A stretch of 64,000 nt of DNA from assembly GCF_003568845.1 (NCBI RefSeq), contig NZ_CP030127.1:310001-374000 (forward strand). The letters are read 5' to 3'. The notes below the pieces were generated by a model, which saw only the letters and a program-made list of their open reading frames with translations, searched no databases and was not told the DNA's origin. The translations under genes were made by a program, and so were the position numbers. This document shows, in pieces, positions 46,446 to 55,108 of the stretch; position 1 is the first letter of the stretch; every line of letters starts with the position of its first letter. This stretch comes from Indioceanicola profundi. Lineage in GTDB: Bacteria; Pseudomonadota; Alphaproteobacteria; Azospirillales; Azospirillaceae.

Positions 46446-47027
46446 CTAGCGCAGTCTGGCGGTTCCCTGGGCAAGCAGGCATAAATCTTCCGCCAGGATG
46501 GCCCTTGCGCGCGCGACGCGCCCGTTCAGACAGGCGACTGAGACGCCCTGGTAATCCGCCGCATTGCGATAGCTCAACCTGTCCACCGTCACCAGGATCA
46601 GCGCCTCTCGAAGTTCCGGCGGCAGGTCCGCCATTGCCTTGCGGAGCGCGCCGACCTGGGGATCGGTCGAGATGCCGTCTTCACACCCCATCCCGGAAGC
46701 CATCTCATTGTGACCGGCTTGGTTGCCTGCCTGCGGTCCGCCGGTCCGAATGATACTGCGAATCCATTTCACGGAGTTGATCAGCCCGCCCGGCAGGTAC
46801 GACCGTCCAGCCGCGATTTTTGCGGTGATCCGGAACACGCGGCTGCCCAAGTTTCTTTCAAAAAGCTTCAAGCCCGCAGAATCCGGCAGCCAGGAAGCGG
46901 GATGGCGTCGTCCCACTTCACTACTCGCTTCCTCCGGAAAATCATTCGCGTTCACAGTATTAGACTTGGCTGGTTTCCAAACCGGCCCGGCATCGGGTTG
47001 CTCTGTACATGAACCTGTTAAAGTCAT
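46446..47027 (-). CDS. Sigma-region-4 helix-turn-helix protein, atypical N-terminus
   Basis: 194 residues. The C-terminal third (QVGALRKAMADLPPELREALIL, then VDRLSYRNAADYQGVSVACLNGRVARARAIL) is a sigma-70 region 4 like those of ECF sigma factors. The first 100 residues show no sigma region 2 core-binding motif and are not recognised. The ATG at 47027 has GAGGCGA upstream at good spacing, so a short or truncated sigma protein is possible, or the N-terminal part has been changed by a frameshift. It stands 117 bp upstream of the hybrid kinase on the same strand, suggesting a regulatory pair. Confidence 0.55.
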   Translation of the reverse strand: MTLTGSCTEQPDAGPVWKPAKSNTVNANDFPEEASSEVGRRHPASWLPDSAGLKLFERNLGSRVFRITAKIAAGRSYLPGGLINSVKWIRSIIRTGGPQAGNQAGHNEMASGMGCEDGISTDPQVGALRKAMADLPPELREALILVTVDRLSYRNAADYQGVSVACLNGRVARARAILAEDLCLLAQGTARLR

Positions 47028-47240
47028 GGTACGTCGCCTCCCGCTCGAGGATTATGAAGGCGCTCGATTTCGCCCTGGCAGCATGGCGCTGCTATTAACT
47101 TTTCATGCCCCGCTACTCAGAGAAATACATGAGTTTTCGGCCGCGGAAATGGGCCATGAAAGGGCTATAGCGACTTTTCCAGGAAATACTCCTGTGGAGC
47201 GCAGCAGCGTGCTCTTCTCCCATTTCGGGAGGGTGGTCGA

Positions 47241-47286
47241 GGGAGGCGGCTCCCCTACCCTTCGCAGGGCGGGGAAGCCGCCTCCC
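47241..47286 (-). terminator. Stem-loop downstream of the metal-binding gene
   Basis: GGGAGGCGGC (47241-47250) and its complement GCCGCCTCCC (47277-47286) extend into a near-perfect 15-bp stem with one unpaired base, around about 14 bases. There is no U-run, but it is the only strong structure 20-65 bp after the small gene's stop on the minus strand. Confidence 0.45.
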
Positions 47287-47304
47287 GCCTCGATCCGGAA
47301 CCCG

Positions 47305-47505
47305 TCAGGCAGTGCCCCGGACCTCGAATCCCGCCTCCTCGACCGCTTGCCGGACCGCTTGTTTGTCCGCGGTTCCTTCCACGATAACTTCGCCGGTCTT
47401 CAGGTCGACCAGCGCACGCTCGACCAGAGGCAGGGCTTCGATGGCGCGTGTAACGGACCGTGCGCAGCCCCCGCAGGTCATTCCGGATACCTGAAGCTTC
47501 ATCAT
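47305..47505 (-). CDS. Heavy-metal-associated domain protein (CopZ-like)
   Basis: 66 residues, just one HMA domain: KLQVSGMTCGGCARSVTRAIEALP with the metal site GMTCGGC, then ALVDLKTGEVIVEG and the GFEV end. Single-domain HMA proteins carry Cu+ (or another soft metal) to an ATPase or sensor; none is nearby. A GGAGA precedes the ATG pair at 47505. The start is therefore clear. Confidence 0.93.
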   Translation of the reverse strand: MMKLQVSGMTCGGCARSVTRAIEALPLVERALVDLKTGEVIVEGTADKQAVRQAVEEAGFEVRGTA

Positions 47506-47777
47506 ATCCTCTCCTCGACTAAGGCGTCGCCCGCCTGCGCGGCGAACGGCATCGGCGGGAAGATGGGGGTTCCAGTCGCTGGAAGGTCAAGGGGCGGGCT
47601 GCCGGATTCGCAGCCGCGGTTCTGCCGGCCGGTCCGGGACCATGCAGAAAGCCGGGATAAAGATTAGGTCGGAAGTGACATGGAACGCCTCACGCCTGTT
47701 GGCGTGACGAATGGGCGGATTCCCGCCTGCCGTCCGCCCGTGTTTCACGGCAACAGCAACGAAGCAGGAAGCGTGCA
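47506..47777. promoter_or_regulatory. Divergent intergenic region with an inverted repeat (47690-47707)
   Basis: TCACGCC (47690-47696), TGTT, GGCGTGA (47701-47707) form a 7-bp inverted repeat about 71 bp before the GH16 start. It may be a regulator half-site pair. The rest of the interval is GC-rich without gene signals. Confidence 0.35.
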
Positions 47778-49547
47778 ATGAGCGACCAGATCGACCTGTC
47801 GAACTACAAGCTCGTCTTCAACGAGGAGTTCGACAGTCTCCGGCTTCTCGGCACCGACGGCGGCCTCTGGAAAACGACGGAATATTGGGGCAGCCGCTCC
47901 TTGGATGGGAATGGCGAACGCCAGCTCTATGTCGATCCCGGCTACAAGAACCTGGGGCTGAACCCATTCCGCACCGATGATGGGGTTCTGACGATCCGGG
48001 CGGAAAAGGCTCCGCGCGACCTGAAGCCGCTGATCGAGAACAAGGACTACACATCGGGCCTGATCTCGTCCGAGCAGGCCTTCTCGATGCAGTACGGCTA
48101 TTTCGAGATGCGGGCCCAGCTGCCGGAAGGAAAGGGCCTCTGGTCCTGCTTCTGGATGATGGGGTTGGACGGGGAATGGCCGCCGGAAATGGACGTGGTC
48201 GAAGTGCTGGGCCATGAGCCGGACAAGCTTCGCGGCACCTACCACTACATCGATGAAGAGGGGAAGCGCGTCACCGAGTACGCCGCCGTCAGCAAGGGGC
48301 AGTTCGACAGTTCCGATGGCTTCCACACCTATGGCGTGGACTGGCAGGAGGACAAGGTCGTCTGGTACTTCGACGGGGTGAAGATCGGGGAGACCGACAA
48401 TCAGGTCTTCAACCAGCCCATGTACATGATCGCGAACCTGACGGTCGGCGGTTTCTGGCCGGGGCGGCCGGATGCGAACACGAAGTTCCCGGCGGACATG
48501 CAGATCGACTACATCCGCGCCTACCACAAGCCGCTCGATCAGCCCGTGGAAGGCGTGCCGTTGGACTGGACGCCTGTCGACATGAATGTCTTTGCACCCG
48601 TGTCTGGCGAGGGCGCTACGGTCGCGGCCACTTGGGACTATAGTTTGGCGCCTACCGAGACCGCGGCGATCCTGTCTGGTGAGAAGACCCGCTTTCTCAC
48701 CGGCAACGACCAGGCCAATTATCTCGCCGGGTCGGATGCGCCTTATAACGAAATCCTTGGCGGCGGCGGTCATGACACGCTGTACGGGGGGCTTGGCGCG
48801 GACATGTTCATCATCCGCGACGGCGACGGCAGCGACACCATCCTCGACCTTTCGAACAGTGTCGGGAACACTGACAAGATCCGGCTGGAAGGTTTCCACT
48901 TCCGTCATTTCGAGGAGGTCCAGGCCTGGCTCAACCAGGCGGGGACGGATGTCGTGCTGCGCCTGGATGAGGATCAGGCGCTGCTCATGAAGGACACGAC
49001 CATCGCCGAGCTGACGCCGGAGATGTTCGTATTCACCGACCCGGTCGAAGGGCCGATAGGCGGCCCTGTGATGGCGGACGGACCGCAAACGCCTGTTCCC
49101 GCCCTGCCTGGGATTTCCCTCGGCACCACGGAGGCGGAAATTCTGGCGCTTGCAGGAGGTTACGCCGCCGAGAGCCGGAGCCAGTCCTCAGGCGGCGGCA
49201 ATATCAAGGTGACGGGCAGCGGGGAGGCCGAAGGCGCATTCTCCGGCCCGGCAGGCACCTACACGCTGAGCATCGGCTTCCTGAACGAGGCTGACGGCGC
49301 TTCCGGTCTGGATCTCCGGATCAACGGGGAGACGGTCCAGTCCTGGGTGGGAACCGGCGGGAGCGATGCGCTGGACGTACGGAGCGTGCAGGCCGCGCTG
49401 AACCCCGGCGACGTCGTGACCATCGCAGGCACCCAGGAGGGGTGGGAACATGCCCGCGTCGACTGGCTGAAGATCGAAGAGATCGCTCCCCCCAATGTCG
49501 GGCTCGTGGGCGCCGCCGGAACGCCCGGATGGGACGGGCTGGGGTGA
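47778..49547 (+). CDS. GH16 endo-glycanase with RTX-like segment and one C-terminal module (ExsH-like)
   Basis: 589 residues. Residues 10-255 are a GH16 jelly-roll domain with catalytic E137-x-D139-x-x-E142 (EMDVVEVLG), preceded by SMQYGYFEMRAQLPEGKGLWSCFW and followed by HTYGVDWQEDKVVWYFDG. Residues 310-420 have an RTX/haemolysin-like segment (GGGGHDTLYGGLGADMFIIRDGDGSDTILDL). Residues 446-567 are a module shared with the next gene (GTTEAE...HARVDWLKIE). The chain has no N-terminal signal, as expected for type I export. The design is like Sinorhizobium ExsH, which cleaves succinoglycan; the substrate here is unknown. The ATG at 47778 follows GAAGCAGGAAG. Confidence 0.9.
   Translation: MSDQIDLSNYKLVFNEEFDSLRLLGTDGGLWKTTEYWGSRSLDGNGERQLYVDPGYKNLGLNPFRTDDGVLTIRAEKAPRDLKPLIENKDYTSGLISSEQAFSMQYGYFEMRAQLPEGKGLWSCFWMMGLDGEWPPEMDVVEVLGHEPDKLRGTYHYIDEEGKRVTEYAAVSKGQFDSSDGFHTYGVDWQEDKVVWYFDGVKIGETDNQVFNQPMYMIANLTVGGFWPGRPDANTKFPADMQIDYIRAYHKPLDQPVEGVPLDWTPVDMNVFAPVSGEGATVAATWDYSLAPTETAAILSGEKTRFLTGNDQANYLAGSDAPYNEILGGGGHDTLYGGLGADMFIIRDGDGSDTILDLSNSVGNTDKIRLEGFHFRHFEEVQAWLNQAGTDVVLRLDEDQALLMKDTTIAELTPEMFVFTDPVEGPIGGPVMADGPQTPVPALPGISLGTTEAEILALAGGYAAESRSQSSGGGNIKVTGSGEAEGAFSGPAGTYTLSIGFLNEADGASGLDLRINGETVQSWVGTGGSDALDVRSVQAALNPGDVVTIAGTQEGWEHARVDWLKIEEIAPPNVGLVGAAGTPGWDGLG
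49113..49478 (+). repeat. GTTEAE module, single copy in the GH16 protein
   Basis: A 122-residue beta-rich module starting ISLGTTEAEILALAGGYAAES and ending GWEHARVDWLKIE. The four copies in the neighbour have the same landmarks, and the two genes are adjacent, so the module was probably shuffled between them. It resembles carbohydrate-binding modules, but this is by pattern only. Confidence 0.75.
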
Positions 49548-50056
49548 TCGCATCCGATTTCTGAATTTTTCCTAATCCTTACCAGTAGGACGAACCGCCG
49601 CCGCCGGCCCTGCCGACGGCGGCATACTTATGTCTGCCCGGCGTCAGGTATCCGGTAGGATCTCCAGCGCTGGGCCAGCGGGCAACGCGGATCGCAAATC
49701 CCTGTGGTCTGGCAGCTACGGCCAAGCGCCAAGAGGGAAATCACGCGATTCCGATTGTGGTAAAGCTGTGATCGGAATGGGTTCAGGCGCTTTATTGCTA
49801 ACTCGGAAGTGGCTGACCTACCCGTCAGATTTTCCATGCGAAATCAGCATGTTAGCTGGATAGCGGATGGCGGCGCCATCGGCGCTGCCGCTGTGACACA
49901 TCCGGCGTTCAGCGGGCGGTCGCCAGAATCGTTAAGTAATCGGTTAACTTTCCCGGCCAGCGTCAAGGGCATTCCGCGCTTCACACCGACATGGTGAGAG
50001 GTCATCCAGACATCGGCATGTGGAACCCACATGCACCTTGACGTAGGAACCGAAAC
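49548..50056. promoter_or_regulatory. 509-bp intergenic region before the large modular protein
   Basis: No gene is supported. A GC-rich hairpin lies at about 49,594-49,622 (GCCGCCG...CGGCGGC) soon after the GH16 stop. A pair of GTTAA boxes stands at 49931-49948 (GTTAA-N7-GTTAAC). Both are weak. The promoter of the next gene is presumably here. A GTAGGAACCG precedes its ATG. Confidence 0.35.
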
Positions 50057-53000
50057 ATGGCGAAGCCCCGCGTTTTCATCTCTACCGACATTGGCGGCAG
50101 CGATAAGGATGACGATCAATCTCTTGTCCATGCATTCCTCTATGCCGACAAGCTGAAGATCGAGGGGCTGGTCTCTTCGCCCGCGCCCCATGGCGGTCGG
50201 GCCAAGGACATCCACGAGGTGATCGATGCCTACGCCAAGGATTACGCCAATCTAAAGTCCTACTCGTCGGATTATCCGACGGCGGATTATCTGCGCTCGG
50301 TGACCTATCAGGGTTCGACCAGCGCCCAGCCCTCGGCCGGCTATTCCAGCTCCACCGCCGGCTCCCGCGCCATCGTCGAGGCCGCCCGCGAAGGCTCGGC
50401 GTCCGATCCGCTCTACATCCTGACCTGGGGTGCCATGACCGATGTCGCCCAGGCGCTGCATGATGCGCCGGACATCGTGAACAAGATCCGCTTGCTCTCG
50501 ATCGGGTCCACCAATACGACCTTCGACAAGAACGCCCGCAACTACATCTACAACAACATGGACAAGGGGGAGGTGTTCGAGAACCTCTGGTGGATCGAAG
50601 ACAACTCCACCTTCCGCGGCATGTATGTGAGTTCTTCGGGGGCGAACGACCCTTCGATCCACAATGGCTGGATCCACGCCAACGCCAAGGGCCACGGCGC
50701 GCTCGGTGCTTACTTCGACAAGATGACCACGGACCTGTATGGGGCCGGCTCTGTCGATGGGCTGAAGATGGGAGACACCCCCTCGCTGCTCTACCTCCTG
50801 GACAATGCTGACAACAACAATCCCGGTGCCAACAGCTGGGGCGGCAGCTTCGTCAAGACCGGCAAGGCGTCGAACTACTGGACGGACAGCAGCGCCAGCG
50901 CCGACAGGCTGGGGTCGTACAATGGCGCGAAGACGGTCTATGAGCACCGCAGCGCCTATCTGAACGACTTCGCCGCCCGCCTGGACCGTGCAAAGGCCCC
51001 GGCCAGCGGCAACGCGGAACCGGCGCCCAGCACGGGCGGTAGCGGCAGCACTGGCGGCAGCGGGACTACGGCCAAGATCGGTGTCGGCACGACTGAGGCG
51101 GAAACCCTGAAGCTCGGCGGCGGCTATAGCGTGGAGAGCCGCTCCGCCTCCTCCGGCGGCTCAAGCATCAAGGCGAACGGCTCCGGCACGGCGGAAGGCG
51201 TCTTCTCCGGTACTTCGGGCACGTACAAGATCAGCGTCGGCTACATCAACGAGGATGACGGCGCTTCCTCCTACACGCTGAAGGTCAATGGCAAGGCCGT
51301 GGGCTCCTGGACAGCCACCGGCGGAACCAGCAGCGGCACCCTGGAGGCGCGCAGCTTCCAGGTCGCGTTGCAGCAGGGCGATGTCGTGACTGTCGCCGCC
51401 ACCCACAATGGCGGCGAGTACGCCCGCGTCGACTGGCTGAAGGTTGAGACGGTCAGCGCCCCGACACCGACTCCCACCACCCCGGCGCCCACCACCCCTC
51501 CGCCCACGACGCCGCTTCCGACCCCTACCGACAGCCCGTCCATCAAGGTCGGCACCACCGAGGCGGAAACGCTGAAGCTGTCCGGCGCTTACGCTGTGGA
51601 GAAGACCGGATCGGCTTCCGGCGGTGCGCAGATCAAGTCGACCGGCACTGGCGAGGCGTCCGGCACTTTCACCGGCGAGGCAGGCACCTACAAGATGAGC
51701 GTCCGCTACGTCGATGAGTTCGATGGCGCGGCCAAGTACTCGATCAAGGTAAACGGCGTCGTCGTGAACTCCTGGACCGGCGTCAGCACCTCCGGCGGCG
51801 ACAAGCTCGAGACCCGCAGCTTCGACATTGCCCTGAAGCCCGGCGATCAGATCTCCGTCTCCGGCGTCCAGGGCGGGTGGGAGCATGCCCGCGTCGATTG
51901 GCTGAAGCTGGAGAAGGCGACCGTTTCCACTCCGACGCCCGCGCCGGCACCCGCCCCCGCCCCCTCTACCGGGTCTTCCAGCGGGCCCGCCATTACGGTC
52001 GGCACCACGGAGGCGGAAAAGCTCAGCCTCAGCGGCGGCTATGCGGTGGAGAAGACCGGTTCGGCCTCCAGCGGGGCCCAGATCAAGGTGATGGGCAGCG
52101 GCGAAGCGTCCGGCACCTTCACCGGTGCCGACGGCACCTACAAGATGAGCGTCCGCTACCTCAACGAATTTGACGGTGCCGCGAACTTTGCCATCAAGGT
52201 CAATGGCCAGACCGTGAATTCCTGGACCGGCGGCGGCAGCAACAGCACGGATGTGACGGAAACCCGCAGCTTCACGCTGAGCCTGAAGCAGGGCGACAAG
52301 ATCACCGTCGCCGGCACCCAGGGGGATTGGGAGCATGCCCGTGTCGACTGGCTGAAGCTGGAGGCGGCAGGCACGTCGACACCAGCCCCGACCCCCACCC
52401 CGATCCCGTCCGCCCCCCAGCCGCAGCCGGAACCGGTGCCTGTCAGCGGCCCGACCTTCAAGATCGGCACCACCGAGGCCGAGACGCTGAAACTGTCCGG
52501 CGGCTATGTCGTCGAGAGCCGCTCGGCCTCTTCCAACGGCGCCAACATCAAGGTCAACGGCTCCGGCACCGCCGAGGGAACCTTCGACGGTACGTCGGGC
52601 ACCTACAAGATGTCCGTTGGCTGGCTCAACGAAAATGATGGTGCGGCCAGCTTTGCCGTGAAGGTCAACGGGCAGACCGTCAATTCCTGGGTCGGCACCG
52701 GCGGCGACAATGGCGCGGAGACCCGCAGCTTCACCGTGGAGCTGAAGCAGGGCGACAAGATCACCCTGTCCGGCGTGCAGCAGAACTGGGAGCAGGCCCG
52801 CTTCGACTGGGTAAAGCTCGAGAAGGCCAGCGGAACCAGCACGCCCACGGCCCCCAGCACGCCCTCCACGCCCGAACCGGTCGGGCTGAGTGCGTCCGAC
52901 TTCGACTACTTCGCCTTTGCCGGACAATCCAACGCGGCCGGCCACTTCTACAAGCGGTCCGGCGATGGCACCGGCGGCTCGCTCGGCAACGACGTGTTCG

Positions 53001-53596
53001 AGAAGGAGCTGGGCAGCGAACTCGGCGGCAAGGTCACGGCCATCAACGCCGCCACTTCGGGCAGCGCATCGAACGAGAAGGTGGACGGTTCGAACTACTG
53101 GTGGGACCTCGGCCAGAACAAGCCCGGCCCGGCGCTGCTCAATGCCGTGTCCCAGATCAAGGCCGGTCTGGCCAGCGGCAAGGACCTGGACGGGATCATC
53201 TGGGCGCAGGGTGAAACGGATGCGAAGGCCGTCAAGGACGACTGGAGCAACCTGTCCACGGTGGTGAACAACTTCACCACGGCCACCAAGAAGATCTTCG
53301 CGTACCTGCAGGACCAGTTCGGGGATGACATCCCGATCTTCATCCAGGAACTTGGCACCTTCAAGCAGGACAATGCCTGGCTGGACGGCCCTGTCGGGGC
53401 GCTGGACAAGATCCGGGAGGCGCAGACGAAGATGATCGCCGACATGGACGATGTCTTCCTGGGCGCGAAGACGGCTGGTCTGGCCGCCCATGACGACATC
53501 CACTTCAACAATTCCTCGTACGGTACGATCGCAACGCGTCTGGCCGACAGCGTCGCGGTGGAGCTCATCGGCTCTTCGCAGTACGACGGCTACTGA
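50057..53596 (+). CDS. Modular secreted protein: nucleoside-hydrolase-like domain, four GTTEAE modules, SGNH esterase
   Basis: 1,179 residues. Residues 1-310 are a DUF1593/nucleoside-hydrolase-like domain (RVFISTDIGGSDKDDDQSLVHAFLYA, then LYILTWGAMTDVAQAL). Four modules of about 122 residues follow, separated by Thr/Pro/Ala-rich linkers. Residues 945-1175 are an SGNH/sialate-esterase-like domain with Ser958 in FAGQSNAAG, a WAQGETDA block and Asp1146/His1149 in DDIHF. No signal peptide is visible; type I or other export is inferred from the neighbour. It may remodel a polysaccharide, for example by removing acyl groups. The module resembles a carbohydrate-binding domain. No RTX repeats are seen at the C-terminus. 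Confidence 0.85.
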   Translation: MAKPRVFISTDIGGSDKDDDQSLVHAFLYADKLKIEGLVSSPAPHGGRAKDIHEVIDAYAKDYANLKSYSSDYPTADYLRSVTYQGSTSAQPSAGYSSSTAGSRAIVEAAREGSASDPLYILTWGAMTDVAQALHDAPDIVNKIRLLSIGSTNTTFDKNARNYIYNNMDKGEVFENLWWIEDNSTFRGMYVSSSGANDPSIHNGWIHANAKGHGALGAYFDKMTTDLYGAGSVDGLKMGDTPSLLYLLDNADNNNPGANSWGGSFVKTGKASNYWTDSSASADRLGSYNGAKTVYEHRSAYLNDFAARLDRAKAPASGNAEPAPSTGGSGSTGGSGTTAKIGVGTTEAETLKLGGGYSVESRSASSGGSSIKANGSGTAEGVFSGTSGTYKISVGYINEDDGASSYTLKVNGKAVGSWTATGGTSSGTLEARSFQVALQQGDVVTVAATHNGGEYARVDWLKVETVSAPTPTPTTPAPTTPPPTTPLPTPTDSPSIKVGTTEAETLKLSGAYAVEKTGSASGGAQIKSTGTGEASGTFTGEAGTYKMSVRYVDEFDGAAKYSIKVNGVVVNSWTGVSTSGGDKLETRSFDIALKPGDQISVSGVQGGWEHARVDWLKLEKATVSTPTPAPAPAPAPSTGSSSGPAITVGTTEAEKLSLSGGYAVEKTGSASSGAQIKVMGSGEASGTFTGADGTYKMSVRYLNEFDGAANFAIKVNGQTVNSWTGGGSNSTDVTETRSFTLSLKQGDKITVAGTQGDWEHARVDWLKLEAAGTSTPAPTPTPIPSAPQPQPEPVPVSGPTFKIGTTEAETLKLSGGYVVESRSASSNGANIKVNGSGTAEGTFDGTSGTYKMSVGWLNENDGAASFAVKVNGQTVNSWVGTGGDNGAETRSFTVELKQGDKITLSGVQQNWEQARFDWVKLEKASGTSTPTAPSTPSTPEPVGLSASDFDYFAFAGQSNAAGHFYKRSGDGTGGSLGNDVFEKELGSELGGKVTAINAATSGSASNEKVDGSNYWWDLGQNKPGPALLNAVSQIKAGLASGKDLDGIIWAQGETDAKAVKDDWSNLSTVVNNFTTATKKIFAYLQDQFGDDIPIFIQELGTFKQDNAWLDGPVGALDKIREAQTKMIADMDDVFLGAKTAGLAAHDDIHFNNSSYGTIATRLADSVAVELIGSSQYDGY
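51074..52822 (+). repeat. Four GTTEAE modules in tandem with Pro/Thr linkers
   Basis: The copies are at 51074-51448, 51542-51913, 51992-52363 and 52457-52822. Each starts with a strand, GTTEAExLxLxGGYxVE, has GSGxAxGxFxGxxGTYKxSV near the centre and ends in HARVDWLKLE or YARVDWLKVE. Copies 2 and 3 share EKTGSAS; copies 1 and 4 share ESRSASS, so duplication in pairs is likely. Confidence 0.9.
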
Positions 53597-53608
53597 GCGG
53601 GACAAGGG

Positions 53609-53646
53609 CCGTCTGCGGGCGTCAGCCGAGCTTCGCCCGCAGACGG
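53609..53646. terminator. Convergent long hairpin
   Basis: CCGTCTGCGGGCG (53609-53621) and CGCCCGCAGACGG (53634-53646) form a perfect 13-bp stem with a 12-base loop, between the convergent modular-protein and FkbM genes. It overlaps the last codons of the FkbM gene. With no U-run it may be a bidirectional Rho-assisted stop. Confidence 0.55.
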
Positions 53647-54437
53647 TCCATCACCGCAGCCCGCTGCGGATGGACGAAAATGAAGTTGTGGATGTAGTCG
53701 GGGGTGAAGCTGCCGGCGCCGGGGGGTTTGGCAAGCTCCCGGCGTTGGTGGACCTCCGGCTGGAAGTCCGCGATGGGGCGCAGCCGGCCATGGTCGATGA
53801 ACCAGCCGGCATAGCCCATCCCTTCCAGAAAAGCGCGGATGCGCTCCCTGGCGCCGGGCACATGCCGCTCCTCGCTTCCCACCAGGATGGTGGGCCGGCT
53901 CGTGGCGAGCGTCCGCTCAGCCCCCACGAGGGCTGGATACTCATGGCCTTCGACATGAACCTTCAGGAAGGCGACATTCTCCAGGCCGTAACTGTCCAAC
54001 CGCCGCACAGGTACGGTCAGCGTGCGGCGGTTGAACTCCGTATTCACCTCACGTTCCAGCGTGTTGCGGCTGGGTAGGTCCCCGCCGCCATGCTGCGGTA
54101 CAGCCAGTTCCGCCTGCCCCTCGCTGTCGGACAGGGCGACCGCTTCCACCTTCACCTTCGGTCCGAATTCGGCACGCAGGCGATCAGCCAGGGCCGGATA
54201 GGGCTCGAACGCCAGAACCGCACGCGATGCCCGGTCCATCTGCCAGGTGTAGAGGCCGTTGTTGGCTCCGACATCGACCGCCAGCGCGTCGCGCTCGCAC
54301 ATCAGCGGCGCCAGCGGCAGCTCAAGTTCCGCGCCCTCCATGGCACGGCGCATCTGGCGATCCATGATCCAGGACCGGGGCACGAAGGGTTTCAGAACGC
54401 GCTTCGCAACAGCGATCGCGGCAGGCATGGCGGTCAT
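53622..54437 (-). CDS. FkbM family methyltransferase
   Basis: 271 residues. The S-adenosylmethionine site ALAVDVGANNGLYTWQM is near residues 52-67, followed by VLAFEPYPALADRLRAEF and LKVHVEGHEYPALVGAERTL, the FkbM pattern. Such enzymes O-methylate sugars in surface glycans and antibiotics. The ATG at 54437 overlaps the upstream PIG-L gene's stop (ATGA); ATG 54428 is possible. End of a leftward four-gene set. Confidence 0.92.
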   Translation of the reverse strand: MTAMPAAIAVAKRVLKPFVPRSWIMDRQMRRAMEGAELELPLAPLMCERDALAVDVGANNGLYTWQMDRASRAVLAFEPYPALADRLRAEFGPKVKVEAVALSDSEGQAELAVPQHGGGDLPSRNTLEREVNTEFNRRTLTVPVRRLDSYGLENVAFLKVHVEGHEYPALVGAERTLATSRPTILVGSEERHVPGARERIRAFLEGMGYAGWFIDHGRLRPIADFQPEVHQRRELAKPPGAGSFTPDYIHNFIFVHPQRAAVMDRLRAKLG

Positions 54438-55108
54438 CCCGGTTGGAGGAAAGTAATTTTCTCGGCATAGAACGCTTCCGCCAGCCCGGTGGGCGAGGCA
54501 GCCTGGATGCCGCGCAGCCGCATCAACCCGTGGAAGGTGTCGGGCGTGAACCAGCCCTTGCTGCGCTGGCTTGCGAAACCCTCCATCAGGGCGGTGATCT
54601 TGGCCTGGGCGCGCTCCGGCGAAACCGGCACGAACAGGTTCGGATTGCCCAGATCGCCCTCATACTTCGGAATTTCGTAACCGAGCACCAGGTGGTTCCG
54701 GAAAGTGTTCCAGGTGAGGTCGGACAGCGTGCGGTGGTCCTGGTGGCGGTCGGCCCGCTGATGGGTCAGCACCAGATCCGGCTCCACCCAGCCTTTCAGC
54801 GCCTCGAATGCGTCCTTCAGCCGCGTGAACTCGGCGGGGAAATAGCCGTCGCGGAAATCATGGAAGCGGGTGTGGGCGGCGGCGGCACGGCCCAGGAAGG
54901 CGGCCGCCCCGGCCTCCGCCTCTTCGCGCCGCTGCCCGGCGGCAGCGAAGACGGCCCAGTACACCTCCACCTCTGGCAACTGGTCCAGCAGGTGCAGCAC
55001 CGTGGCCCCGCAGCCGATCTCGATATCGTCCGAATGCGCGCCCAGGCAGAGCACGCGCAACGGACGCCCGGACCGGGGCGCCGGCAGAAGGGACAACATG
55101 CCGGTCAC
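54434..55108 (-). CDS. PIG-L/LmbE-type deacetylase
   Basis: 224 residues with the metal site GAHSDDIEIGCGAT (residues 23-36) and a second set THQRADRHQDHRT, as in LmbE/PIG-L zinc N-acetylglucosamine deacetylases. It likely removes an N-acetyl group from a nucleotide-linked or lipid-linked amino sugar. The start GTG at 55108 overlaps the preceding stop (GTGA); ATG 55099 is an alternative. Confidence 0.93.
   Translation of the reverse strand: MTGMLSLLPAPRSGRPLRVLCLGAHSDDIEIGCGATVLHLLDQLPEVEVYWAVFAAAGQRREEAEAGAAAFLGRAAAAHTRFHDFRDGYFPAEFTRLKDAFEALKGWVEPDLVLTHQRADRHQDHRTLSDLTWNTFRNHLVLGYEIPKYEGDLGNPNLFVPVSPERAQAKITALMEGFASQRSKGWFTPDTFHGLMRLRGIQAASPTGLAEAFYAEKITFLQPG

Noticed and set aside
47745-49088. 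447-codon minus frame opposite the GH16 gene
   Set aside because: Shadow of the GH16 and RTX coding region; no domain seen.
49931-49948. CtrA-like box (GTTAA, 7 bases, GTTAAC)
   Set aside because: Spacing between the TTAA parts is 8, not the 7 expected for CtrA, and one such match in 500 bp may be chance.
51074-52822. Possible CRISPR or DNA-level tandem repeat
   Set aside because: Period is about 450 bp and the similarity follows protein modules; no short spaced direct repeats were found.
51161-53605. 814-codon frame on the minus strand opposite the modular protein
   Set aside because: It is a shadow of repeat-rich high-GC coding sequence; composition is Gly/Arg/Asp-heavy without known domains and the + strand has clear catalytic motifs.
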